From positions 1 through 64,000 of the forward strand of contig NZ_JASE01000005.1 of the NCBI RefSeq assembly GCF_000622325.1: a stretch of DNA of 64,000 nucleotides. The letters are read 5' to 3'. The notes beneath the pieces were generated by a model, which saw only the letters and a list, made by a program, of their open reading frames with translations, had not been told where the DNA came from and did no database searches. The position numbers and the translations under genes are program-made. Source of the DNA: Sulfitobacter geojensis (lineage in GTDB: Bacteria > Pseudomonadota > Alphaproteobacteria > Rhodobacterales > Rhodobacteraceae). Shown one piece after another: positions 57,101 through 64,000 of the stretch; the first letter of the stretch is position 1, and each line of letters begins with the position of its first letter.

Positions 57101-58049
57101 TACCGGATTCATTGCCGGTGAACACCACTGTCAGGTCATCAACGGATGCATGCGCGTTCAACTTGTCGCCGCTATCGGTCACGGTGGTGTCGTTCAGCTC
57201 GCCACCGATAACCGTGTCATTGCCGGAGATGGTGGTGTATTCAAAGTTGTCCTTGCCCTCGCCACCCTCAACCAGATCATCGCCTGCGCTGTCGATGATC
57301 TTGTCGTTACCGTCCCCGGCGAGGATGGTATCATCGCCAGCACCGGCGTTGATCGTGTCGTCCCCCGCCCCCGCCTCAATACTGTCGTCATTGGTGCCGG
57401 CAAGGTTATCATTGGCATCAACCCTGTCGCCCTCGGGATCATCGGCATAAATGCCATCAATCACGTCATCACCCGCTGTCCCTTCCACCACGTAGTCAGG
57501 TGCGATAGGCACGGTGAATGAAAAATCGCTTAGTCCCGCGCCGCCGGTTTGTGTCCCGTCGGGGCCGACATCAAAGGTGATGTTCAGCGCGGAAACCTTG
57601 TGATCGGTGATGTTGATACCGATGTTTTCGGCCACCTCGTTATCGGCCTCGATCACAACAAAGCCGTCCGCGTTTGTGTAAACGGTAACATCCGTAACAC
57701 CGGTCAATCCCGCAATAATATCCGCAGCCGGAATAAGAATGCCGTTCTCGTCATACAAAGCGAGCGTGAACTCATCGTCATAGGTGGTGCCCGACGAGCT
57801 GACATGTTCCAGCGTAAACGACAGATCCTCTACCGCATTCGAGAAGGCGTAGTTTGCGCTGATCGGCCCCGTATTGAAGGCAGCGCCGAATTCCGAAACC
57901 CCTGTGCCATTCGAGGTGGCGTCCCAGGCATTCTCGCTAAAGCGCGCGCTGACGGTCGTGCTGTTCGCGCCTTCGGAAATGACCGTCGTGCCGTCCTGCG
58001 CAAAACCGGTTGCACCGTCGATCCAAATTGCATTGTCAAGAATAGCCAT
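54132..58049 (-). CDS. RTX calcium-binding protein with C-terminal Hint domain
   Basis: 1305 residues without a signal peptide, likely secreted by a type I system. An N-terminal non-repetitive domain (1-183) is followed by three copies of a module beginning PD[YF][IV]V at 187, 488 and 897. Each has an RTX run (GGxGxDxxx, longest 527-730) and two are followed by a spacer with DTNGDGTGDA and FPxGExITL. From Cys1111 (CFTKGAQILT) to about 1250 is a Hedgehog/intein-type (Hint_2) domain with SPQHRVLISG. Calcium should drive folding after secretion. Cleavage by the Hint domain is possible but not shown. 58050-58256 upstream shows no other gene. Confidence 0.93.
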   Translation of the reverse strand: MAILDNAIWIDGATGFAQDGTTVISEGANSTTVSARFSENAWDATSNGTGVSEFGAAFNTGPISANYAFSNAVEDLSFTLEHVSSSGTTYDDEFTLALYDENGILIPAADIIAGLTGVTDVTVYTNADGFVVIEADNEVAENIGINITDHKVSALNITFDVGPDGTQTGGAGLSDFSFTVPIAPDYVVEGTAGDDVIDGIYADDPEGDRVDANDNLAGTNDDSIEAGAGDDTINAGAGDDTILAGDGNDKIIDSAGDDLVEGGEGKDNFEYTTISGNDTVIGGELNDTTVTDSGDKLNAHASVDDLTVVFTGNESGTMTDGSGTVTFSEIEHIMGGQGNDVIKADASNIQQILDGGEGADTLSGGRGNDIIAMGLTQDFSATDGDNDTLVLTNSFGNDFIEGFETPTDLGGGAYQGNDRVDVTALTDGYGVLVTTDTVVVSDTNGDGTGDAILNFPNGESITLRGVDPSEVSSQAQLAAMGIPAPAVPDFIVEGTEAGELINAGYGGDPDGDQVDNNDHFDGSNDDSIEAGGGDDTIAAGVGDDTVDAGTGNDIVYAETGNDYVEGGLGNDSLFGESGADTLLGGDGADSLDGGTDADQLTGGIGNDTLWGQDGNDTLDGGLGDDFLNGGYEDDLIRGGDGNDWLEGWYGNDTIEGGAGNDFIDADNDSDLVYAGDGDDTVVGGYSISTDTIYGGAGNDSLDGQGGDDLIYGGTGNDQLFGSGDDDTFFLEDNFGADTIDGSNLDEDVGDTLDLSLVTTATTVDLRDANAETGTVSDGTDTANFIEIENIVLGGGRDTLVLGDGSGSDAVQAFDLTDSGDGTTNDQLDVSDLTSDGGTTPVTTDDVVVTDTNGDGTGDAVLTFPGGETITLVGVTAAQLDNAAALQSIGIPGVATVPDFIVQGTSGDDRIDGSYLGDPEGDRVDNSDHLDGSDNDSIVAGGGNDFIDAGLGNDTVRAGADDDRVIAGLGDDLVDGGAGNDNLSGQEGDDSILGGLGNDTIDGGFDNDSLTGSEGNDVFVISGGNDTIADFNFGATGTLTDGDASNNDFVDLSGYYDNIAELHADQADDGILNQSNAADYSDNTQFGADSLVLQGVSADSSGLTAENTGVVCFTKGAQILTEAGYRPIETLYIGDLVLTEDNGFQPIRWIGQRTVPGRGNLAPVFFETGVLNGAKRPLLVSPQHRVLISGYQAELFFGEAAVLIPAKFLINGTTVRERPCAEVTYFHLMFDHHEVIYSDGQASESFHANDTGLDVIAEAGREELFAIFPELRWNSGAHGDTARNCLKAREAEIFKIAMGDRHYRGG

Positions 58050-58256
58050 CGCACAAACCCTCTTTCGACGCTTCGCAAGCCTTTAATGCACGTCTCTCTC
58101 CATCTTGCCCACACAGGTGTCGCCAGACGGAATCCATCAATAGATAGGACTTAGACACCAACTTCTTGTTCCAAAGGAGGCATCACTAGGGTCGAAACAG
58201 GACATTGTCCGAAACGGCGGCGCGCGGATTATAACGCCCGTGCGCCGCCGCATGGC

Positions 58257-59777
58257 CTATGGCAAAGGGTCCATTTCAGCGGCAAGAAAGGCTTCGGGAT
58301 CATCCACCTCGATCAGCCTTTTACGCTCGATCTGCCAGAACCGGTTGCCCACATTACGCAGGAAACTGCGGTCGTGACTGACCAGCAAGCAGGACGCACC
58401 ATGGCCGGTCAGCTCTTCCTCCAGCGCCTCTTGTCCTTCGATATCCAGATGGTTCGTCGGTTCATCCAGCAGATAGAAATTGGGATGCTGCAGACGCAGT
58501 ACCAGCATCGCCAGCCGCGATTTTTGCCCCCCTGAAAGGGCGGCAATTTTGGTGTCTTGCATCTGGATGTTAACGCCCGCACCCGCCAGCAAACCGCGCG
58601 CACGTTGATCGCCAATGTCGAATTTTCCGGCCACGGCTGTCATTGGTGTATCAGCATCATCAAGCTGGCTAAGATGCTGATCGGAATAGCCCAAGACAAC
58701 AGAGGGTGCGCATTTGATCGCAGGTTCATCCCCCATCAAGGCACGGTGGATCATCTTGACCAGTTGCGTCTTGCCGGTTCCGTTGGTGCCCAGCAGCACG
58801 ATCCGGTCGCCTTGGGTGATCCACTTGGTGCCGGTTTTATAAAGCGCGCGCCCATCCGGCGTGGTGACCGCCACGTCGGCCAGTGTCACCAGCGCCTTGG
58901 CATGGGTGCCGCTGTTGGACAGCTTGATATCGCCAGCCCCTTTTTCCTGATGTGCAGGCCGCGCCGAAGCTTCGATTTTGGCGGCGCGTTCGCTTAACTG
59001 CTTGGTCTTGGTGATCAGCAAATCCGAACCGGAGTTGATCCCGATATTCTTGAGCTTGGCGGCCTGTTTGCGCAACTGGCTGGCCTTGTTCAGATCATTG
59101 GCGAACCGGCGTTCGTCATCTGCATCCGCTTCGTCCAGCGCCTGTCGCGCCTTGGTGAACGCGAGCGGAAAGGCACGGCTGCGCTCGGTGCGCAAAAACA
59201 ACGTCCGGTTTGTGGTCGCGTCGAGAAACGCGCGGTCGTGGCTGATGATCACCACCGGCACGTCGCGCGGCAGCGCCCCCAGCCAGTTTTGCAGCAAGGC
59301 AATCCGGTTCAGATCAAGGTGATTGGTCGGTTCGTCCAACAGCAAAATGTCCGGCTCTGTGACCCATGCCGCCGCCAGCAACGCCGTGCGTTGCCATCCG
59401 CCGCTGAGGTCTTTCAATAGTTTCCGGTGCAGATCGACAGGGACGTGTAAATCGTCCAGCACCACATCCACCCGCCAGCTTTCGTAATCCGCCTGCTCGG
59501 ACGGTAGCCAAGACAGCACAAAATCATAAAGCGTTTGCGTCAATGCATTTGCGGGAATGTTCTGTTCGACATATCCGATCCGCGTACCGCGGGCGCGTGT
59601 CACCTCGCCTGTGGTCTGTTCGAAACTGCCAGCCATGCAACCCAGCAGCGTGGATTTGCCCCGACCGTTCGCAGCAACAAGGCCGATGCGGTCGCCTTTC
59701 GAGATGGTAAAAGTAAGGTCGGCAAACAGCGGATCGCCCAAGGTCACCCCAAGGGATTGAATATTGATGATGTTCAT
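58257..59777 (-). CDS. ABC-F family ATPase
   Basis: 506 residues with two ABC domains and no membrane segments: Walker A AANGRGKST and LGTNGTGKT, signatures LSGGWQ and LSGGQKSR, Walker B DILLLDEPTNHLDL and FYLLDEPTNHLDI, joined by a charged linker. ABC-F proteins act on the ribosome (translation rescue or antibiotic protection); the subfamily is not determined. Confidence 0.93.
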   Translation of the reverse strand: MNIINIQSLGVTLGDPLFADLTFTISKGDRIGLVAANGRGKSTLLGCMAGSFEQTTGEVTRARGTRIGYVEQNIPANALTQTLYDFVLSWLPSEQADYESWRVDVVLDDLHVPVDLHRKLLKDLSGGWQRTALLAAAWVTEPDILLLDEPTNHLDLNRIALLQNWLGALPRDVPVVIISHDRAFLDATTNRTLFLRTERSRAFPLAFTKARQALDEADADDERRFANDLNKASQLRKQAAKLKNIGINSGSDLLITKTKQLSERAAKIEASARPAHQEKGAGDIKLSNSGTHAKALVTLADVAVTTPDGRALYKTGTKWITQGDRIVLLGTNGTGKTQLVKMIHRALMGDEPAIKCAPSVVLGYSDQHLSQLDDADTPMTAVAGKFDIGDQRARGLLAGAGVNIQMQDTKIAALSGGQKSRLAMLVLRLQHPNFYLLDEPTNHLDIEGQEALEEELTGHGASCLLVSHDRSFLRNVGNRFWQIERKRLIEVDDPEAFLAAEMDPLP

Positions 59778-59841
59778 TGTGGTCTCTGCACATAGAGGGT
59801 GCGCCGCACAAGGCGGCAGGATGGGCAGACCGTGATGTGGT

Positions 59842-59869
59842 CAGCCCTGCAAACGGATTTACAGGGCTG
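59842..59869. terminator. Hairpin between uspA-like and ABC-F genes
   Basis: CAGCCCTG and CAGGGCTG arms separated by 12 bases, in the 224-bp gap 59778-60001. It may end the uspA-TRAP transcript or lie in the ABC-F leader. No T-tract is clear. Confidence 0.3.
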
Positions 59870-60001
59870 GACGGGGACCATGCTGAAGTCGGCGGATGAT
59901 ACGCATGTTCAGCTTGTGCCCTCCCGTTGTTGATATGTGACCGTTAGACCAGAGGGTATGCAGAGCTTGCCCCGTGGTCAAGATGAATGCGCCCCGCCTT
60001 G

Positions 60002-60439
60002 TCAGGACGAACGCACCACATAGACCGAACATTTGGCATGGCGGACCACCCGGGACGCATTCGGCCCCAGCAGGTAATCCGACAACTCCGCCTTATGGGC
60101 CCCCACGACGATCAGCGCGGCATTGGTTTTCTTGGCCAGCTTCAGCACCTCTTCATAGGCGCGTCCGGTTGCGATGACATGCCGGACCTTGGCGTTCTGA
60201 TCCGCATCCAGCGCCTTGGTGACCAACGCATTCAAATGCGTCTTGGCCTCCACTTCCATCTTTTCGTGATGGCCTTTGCCGAAAAAGGAACTGACCGAAC
60301 TCATCCCGAAATCCGGCAGAACGGCAATCACATCAAGCTGTGCCCCGTCCAGCGCCGCCAGTTGCGCAGCACGGCGGATTACGGGAAGGTCATCGTCACC
60401 ATTGCTGACGTCGACAGCGCATAAAACCGAATTGCTCAT
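60002..60439 (-). CDS. Universal stress protein (UspA family)
   Basis: 145 residues. The ATP-binding USP fold is clear: N-terminal strand SVLCAVDVSNGDD, and the C-terminal ALIVVGAHKAELSDYLLGPNASRVVRHAKCSVYVVR with the G-x2-G-x9-G[ST]-type loop in the form GAHK...GPNAS. It overlaps the TRAP permease start region by ATGA, and UspA proteins regulate some TRAP transporters (TeaD with TeaABC), so a regulatory role for the permease is likely. Confidence 0.9.
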   Translation of the reverse strand: MSNSVLCAVDVSNGDDDLPVIRRAAQLAALDGAQLDVIAVLPDFGMSSVSSFFGKGHHEKMEVEAKTHLNALVTKALDADQNAKVRHVIATGRAYEEVLKLAKKTNAALIVVGAHKAELSDYLLGPNASRVVRHAKCSVYVVRSS

Positions 60440-63042
60440 GATGGAACTCCTGTGCGTGACATACGTGCCCGCTGTAAGAAGGCGACGAAAAACAAGAAGA
60501 TCAGCGCCGGAATGAACACCAGTTCTTTGGGCATCTGGCTTGCCGGCGCGTTAACGGATGCGATTTGCACCGGATCGTCGCCATAGAAATCAAAGCTGGA
60601 AAGGCTGTCAGAGAAGGGCGAGCCAAAAGACGGTTCGTCCATTTTCACTGCGCCGTCCTCTTCCAACAACAAAAGCCCCGATGCCGTCAGACGTTCATCT
60701 GCTGTACCCGCCCCAACCGGCAGCACCAATGTTGTCTCCTTGGTTTCGCCGGTATCAAAATCCGGGCCGGAAACGATCAAACGTATTTCATCCCCTTCCG
60801 AAGCCTCGCCTAGCGCGGTCGAGAATGCTGCCGGTTCAACCTGTTTGAACGGTGGCTGTATCCGGTCCATCACAAAGTCGGGCCGGAACAGGACAAAGGC
60901 GATAAGCACCAGTGCGACGCTTTCGTAGATACGGCTTTTGGTCAGGAACCAGCCCATTGTGCCTGCGGTAAAGACAAGGATCGCGATGGATGCCGTTACA
61001 AAGACAAGAATGCCCTGCCCCCATCCGACGTCGATCAACAACAGATCCGTGTTGAAGATGAACACAAACGGCAAGGCCACGGTGCGCAAGCTATAGAAGA
61101 ACGCGACAAAGCCCGTCTTGATCGCATCCCCGCCCGACACAGCGGCAGCGGCAAAGCTGGCCAAGCCGACGGGCGGCGTCACATCGGCCATGATCCCGAA
61201 ATAGAACACAAACAAATGCACCGCGATCAGCGGCACGATCAGTCCCGATTGCGCACCAAGTTCGACAACCACACCGGCCATCAGGGAAGACACAACGATA
61301 TAGTTTGCCGTCGTCGGCAGCCCCATACCAAGGATCAGGGACAACAGCCCCACCATCACCAGCATCAGGATCAGATTTCCGCCCGACAGGAATTCAACCA
61401 GATCGGCCATCACCTGTCCCACGCCGGTTAGTGTTACCGTACCGACAATCACACCGGCCGTTGCGGTCGCAAGACCGATACCGATCATGTTGCGCGCGCC
61501 GTCGATCAAACCTTGAATAAGGTCACCCACCCCCTGAGTGAAGGCGTTTGCCATGTCACTTTCGCCGCGAAAGATCGCTTTGAGGGGGCGCTGTGTCAGC
61601 AGGATGACAAACAGAAGCATCGTGGCCCAGAAGGCCGACAAACCAGGAGACTTCTGTTCGATCATCAAAAAGTAGACCAGCACGATAATCGGCAACAGGA
61701 AGTAGAGACCTGATTTATAGATTTCCCCGACAACCGGCAATTCGACCTCTTCGGCGTTGGGGTCGTCGGGTTCCAGATCCGGCACGCTGGCGGCCAGATA
61801 AAGCAGGCCGGCATAGGTCGCGAAGATCAGCAGCGACATCACCAGACCGGAACCATCGGGCATCGCGGCGACAACCCAGCCGACCGGGTATTGCACCCCA
61901 TAGCAAAGTGCCGCGAACCCGACAAAGAAAGCAGCCATGCCGCCAATGGTTTTGCCCATCGACACAACGCGGTTGCCCAAGGTCGGCATGTTGTTCTTTA
62001 CCGCTTCGAGATGCACGATATAGACCAGCGCGATATAAGAGATCGTCGCGGGCAAAAAGGCATGGGTAATCACCTCGACATAAGAGATGCCGACATATTC
62101 AACCATCAAAAAGGCCGCAGCGCCCATGACCGGCGGCATAATCTGACCGTTGACTGACGAAGCCACTTCGACCGCGCCCGCCTTTTCAGACGAAAAGCCG
62201 ACCCGCTTCATCAGCGGAATGGTGAAGGTACCGGTGGTCACGACGTTCGCAATGGATGAACCGGAAATCAGGCCGGTCGCCGCAGAACCAACCACCGCAG
62301 CTTTGGCTGGCCCCCCCTTGAGGTGGCCCAAGGCGCCAAAAGCCATTTTGATAAAGTAGTTGCCCGCGCCCGCCTTATCCAGCAGCGCACCGAACAGCAC
62401 GAAAAGGAATACGAATTTTGTCGAAACGCCCAGCGCAATGCCAAAGACACCTTCGGAAGTGATCCACATGTGGCTCATCGCCTTCTTCAGCGACGCCCCT
62501 TTCCAGCGGATAACATCGGGCACAATTTCGGACGACCCAAAGAACACATAGGCCAGAAAAATCGTGGCGATGATCGCCATTGCCGGGCCTAGCGCGCGGC
62601 GCGCCCCTTCAAACAGGATCAGCAGGCCGGCCAGCGCGAACCATTTGTCCATGTCATCGGCCAGACCGCCCGCATCAACGATTTTTTGATAAAAGAAAAA
62701 GCCGTAAAGCGCGATGAAAGCCCCCACCAGTCCAAGGAGCCAATCCGCGATGGGGATATAGGTGCGCGGGCTCGACTTGAAGGCAGGGTAGGCCATGAAG
62801 GCCAGAAAAACAGCAAAGGCCAGATGGATCTGCCGCGAGTTGTTGATCACATCGCCGGGCAGCACATAATTGGCCAAGGGCGATGCAAGCACCACCTGAA
62901 ACAACGACCAGACGACGGCAACAACCATCAGCAGTGTGCCAACTGCCCCCGCTGGATCACGCGCCCCTGCGTCGGAAGAGGCAACAAGATCCTGTAGCTC
63001 CTCTTCGGTCAACGCACGGTTCTCGGATGTCTTGTTCGTCAT
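60436..63042 (-). CDS. TRAP transporter fused permease (4TM/12TM)
   Basis: 868 residues with about 16 membrane helices. It is the DctQ-DctM fusion typical of TAXI-type TRAP systems. It carries SEGVFGIALGVSTKFVFLFVLFGALLDKAG, GSAATGLISGSSIANVVTTGTFTIPLMKRVG, GLPTTANYIVVSSLMAGV and MADVTPPVGLASFAAAAVSGGD. A soluble domain of about 110 residues precedes the last C-terminal helix. Works with the binding protein at 63145; substrate unknown. Confidence 0.95.
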   Translation of the reverse strand: MTNKTSENRALTEEELQDLVASSDAGARDPAGAVGTLLMVVAVVWSLFQVVLASPLANYVLPGDVINNSRQIHLAFAVFLAFMAYPAFKSSPRTYIPIADWLLGLVGAFIALYGFFFYQKIVDAGGLADDMDKWFALAGLLILFEGARRALGPAMAIIATIFLAYVFFGSSEIVPDVIRWKGASLKKAMSHMWITSEGVFGIALGVSTKFVFLFVLFGALLDKAGAGNYFIKMAFGALGHLKGGPAKAAVVGSAATGLISGSSIANVVTTGTFTIPLMKRVGFSSEKAGAVEVASSVNGQIMPPVMGAAAFLMVEYVGISYVEVITHAFLPATISYIALVYIVHLEAVKNNMPTLGNRVVSMGKTIGGMAAFFVGFAALCYGVQYPVGWVVAAMPDGSGLVMSLLIFATYAGLLYLAASVPDLEPDDPNAEEVELPVVGEIYKSGLYFLLPIIVLVYFLMIEQKSPGLSAFWATMLLFVILLTQRPLKAIFRGESDMANAFTQGVGDLIQGLIDGARNMIGIGLATATAGVIVGTVTLTGVGQVMADLVEFLSGGNLILMLVMVGLLSLILGMGLPTTANYIVVSSLMAGVVVELGAQSGLIVPLIAVHLFVFYFGIMADVTPPVGLASFAAAAVSGGDAIKTGFVAFFYSLRTVALPFVFIFNTDLLLIDVGWGQGILVFVTASIAILVFTAGTMGWFLTKSRIYESVALVLIAFVLFRPDFVMDRIQPPFKQVEPAAFSTALGEASEGDEIRLIVSGPDFDTGETKETTLVLPVGAGTADERLTASGLLLLEEDGAVKMDEPSFGSPFSDSLSSFDFYGDDPVQIASVNAPASQMPKELVFIPALIFLFFVAFLQRARMSRTGVPS

Positions 63043-63144
63043 GTTTCGTGTCCCCCTGGAGTTGCAGTTCAGACTGCATTTTATTTGTCAGGTCGTGACG
63101 AAGGGGCAGCGCCTGCCCCTTCGATTGGTATAGCCGAGTCTAGC

Positions 63145-64000
63145 TTAGTCGATGAGGCCTGCTTCTTTGTAGTACTTCATCGCGCCAGCGTGGAGAGGTG
63201 CCGACAGACCAGCCGTTGCCATTTCTTTCGGATCAAGATTGGCGAACGCCGGGTGCAGCTTTTTGAAGTCGTCCATGTTTTCCATCACGGATTTCACCAC
63301 AGTATAAACCGCTTCTTCCGACACATCAGAAGAGGTGACAAAGGTTGCGCCCACACCGAAGGTTGCGGTTTCATTGTCGTTGCCACGGTACATGCCACCC
63401 GGGATTTTGGCCGAGCGGTAGAACGGGTTGTCATTGATCAGACCGTCAACTTCGGCACCGCTCACGGTCACCAATACGGAATCACACGCGGTCGTTGCTT
63501 CCTGAATGGAACCGGACGGGTGACCCACTGTGTAAACCATCGCGTCGATCTGGTTGTCACACAAGGCCGCAGACTGCTCTGCTGCTTTCAGCTCTGTTGC
63601 GAGGGCGAAATCGTCTGTGGTCCAACCTTTGGCTTCGAGCAGCACTTCCATGGTGCCGCGCTGACCGGAACCGGGGTTGCCGATGTTCACACGCTTGCCT
63701 TTGAGATCGTCAAAGGTGGAAATGCCGGCATCCGCGCGTGCCACAACTGTAAAGGGTTCGGGGTGCACAGAGAACACAGCGCGAAGCCCTTCGAAGGCGC
63801 CTGCATCTTCAAACTTCGATGTGCCGTTGTACGCGTGATACTGCCAGTCGGACTGTGCCACACCGAATTCCAGTTCGCCTTCGCGGATGGTATTGATGTT
63901 ATAGACAGAACCGCCCGTGGATTCGACGGAACAGCGGATGCCGTGGTCCTTGCGGCCCTTGTTGACCAAGCGACAGATCGCGCCGCCGGTCGGGTAATAT
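63145..64000 (-). CDS. TAXI-family TRAP substrate-binding protein, partial
   Basis: The 3' part of a periplasmic binding protein; the N-terminus lies beyond the right edge. In frame from the edge it reads [17 protein letters not shown], then [22 protein letters not shown], typical of TAXI receptors. The TTG at 63969 is not a true start. It precedes the permease on the same strand by about 100 bases. Confidence 0.95.
   Translation of the reverse strand, partial: YYPTGGAICRLVNKGRKDHGIRCSVESTGGSVYNINTIREGELEFGVAQSDWQYHAYNGTSKFEDAGAFEGLRAVFSVHPEPFTVVARADAGISTFDDLKGKRVNIGNPGSGQRGTMEVLLEAKGWTTDDFALATELKAAEQSAALCDNQIDAMVYTVGHPSGSIQEATTACDSVLVTVSGAEVDGLINDNPFYRSAKIPGGMYRGNDNETATFGVGATFVTSSDVSEEAVYTVVKSVMENMDDFKKLHPAFANLDPKEMATAGLSAPLHAGAMKYYKEAGLID

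Overview
The window reads as chromosome of a marine alphaproteobacterium of the Rhodobacterales/Roseobacter group. This is inferred from gene content and order: rsfS-rlmH, leuC/leuD/leuB, a MarR-type EPS regulator beside a NusG-like gene, a fused 4TM/12TM TRAP permease with a UspA partner, and large RTX proteins with a Hint domain. Most of it is GC-rich, but the polysaccharide polymerase/flippase block (about 6.9-12.2 kb) is visibly AT-richer. No tRNA, rRNA, CRISPR array or intact insertion sequence was seen.

Layout. (1) 1-2331: the 5' part of an RTX adhesin-like gene (minus strand, running off the left edge) with near-identical 273-bp tandem repeats and a one-base frameshift. (2) 2.3-4.0 kb: a scar holding a 5'-truncated tyrosine recombinase facing a truncated unknown gene. 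(3) 4.2-19.8 kb: a surface polysaccharide locus, mostly one minus-strand operon with repeated ATGA stop/start overlaps: capE-capF-capG (UDP-L-FucNAc), two glycosyltransferases, an epimerase, a UDP-sulfoquinovose-synthase-like enzyme, a 4,6-dehydratase, a sulfotransferase, Wzx, an acyltransferase, Wzy and the initiating sugar-phosphate transferase. A WbuB-like transferase and a reductase lie beyond. (4) 20.0-21.7 kb: fused ATP sulfurylase/APS kinase, the source of PAPS. (5) 22-34 kb: regulation and export: EPS regulator, NusG-like factor, YjbH and YjbF, UDP-sugar dehydrogenase, Wza, a PP2A-like phosphatase, a WbpM/FlaA1-type dehydratase and the tyrosine autokinase Wzc. (6) 34-46 kb: core genes (hemF, rlmH, rsfS, an MscS channel, leuC, leuD, leuB, glpK). 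(7) 46-54 kb: an amine/amino-acid catabolic group (FMO, RidA, DUF1028, LysR, ArgE-like, di-/trimethylamine-dehydrogenase-like flavoprotein, PLP decarboxylase). (8) 54-58 kb: a second RTX protein ending in a Hint domain. (9) 58-64 kb: ABC-F ATPase, UspA, TRAP permease and the start of its TAXI-type binding protein.

How the parts work together. Regions 3-5 together look like a complete Wzx/Wzy-type pathway: sugar nucleotide synthesis, lipid-linked assembly, flipping, polymerisation, and Wza/Wzc export with YjbH/YjbF as outer-membrane accessories. The unusual point is two independent sulfur chemistries in one locus: a sulfonated sugar (sulfoquinovose) and sulfate esters (sulfotransferase plus PAPS). 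This suggests a strongly anionic, sulfur-rich exopolysaccharide. Function calls come from motif recognition only; no database search could be run.
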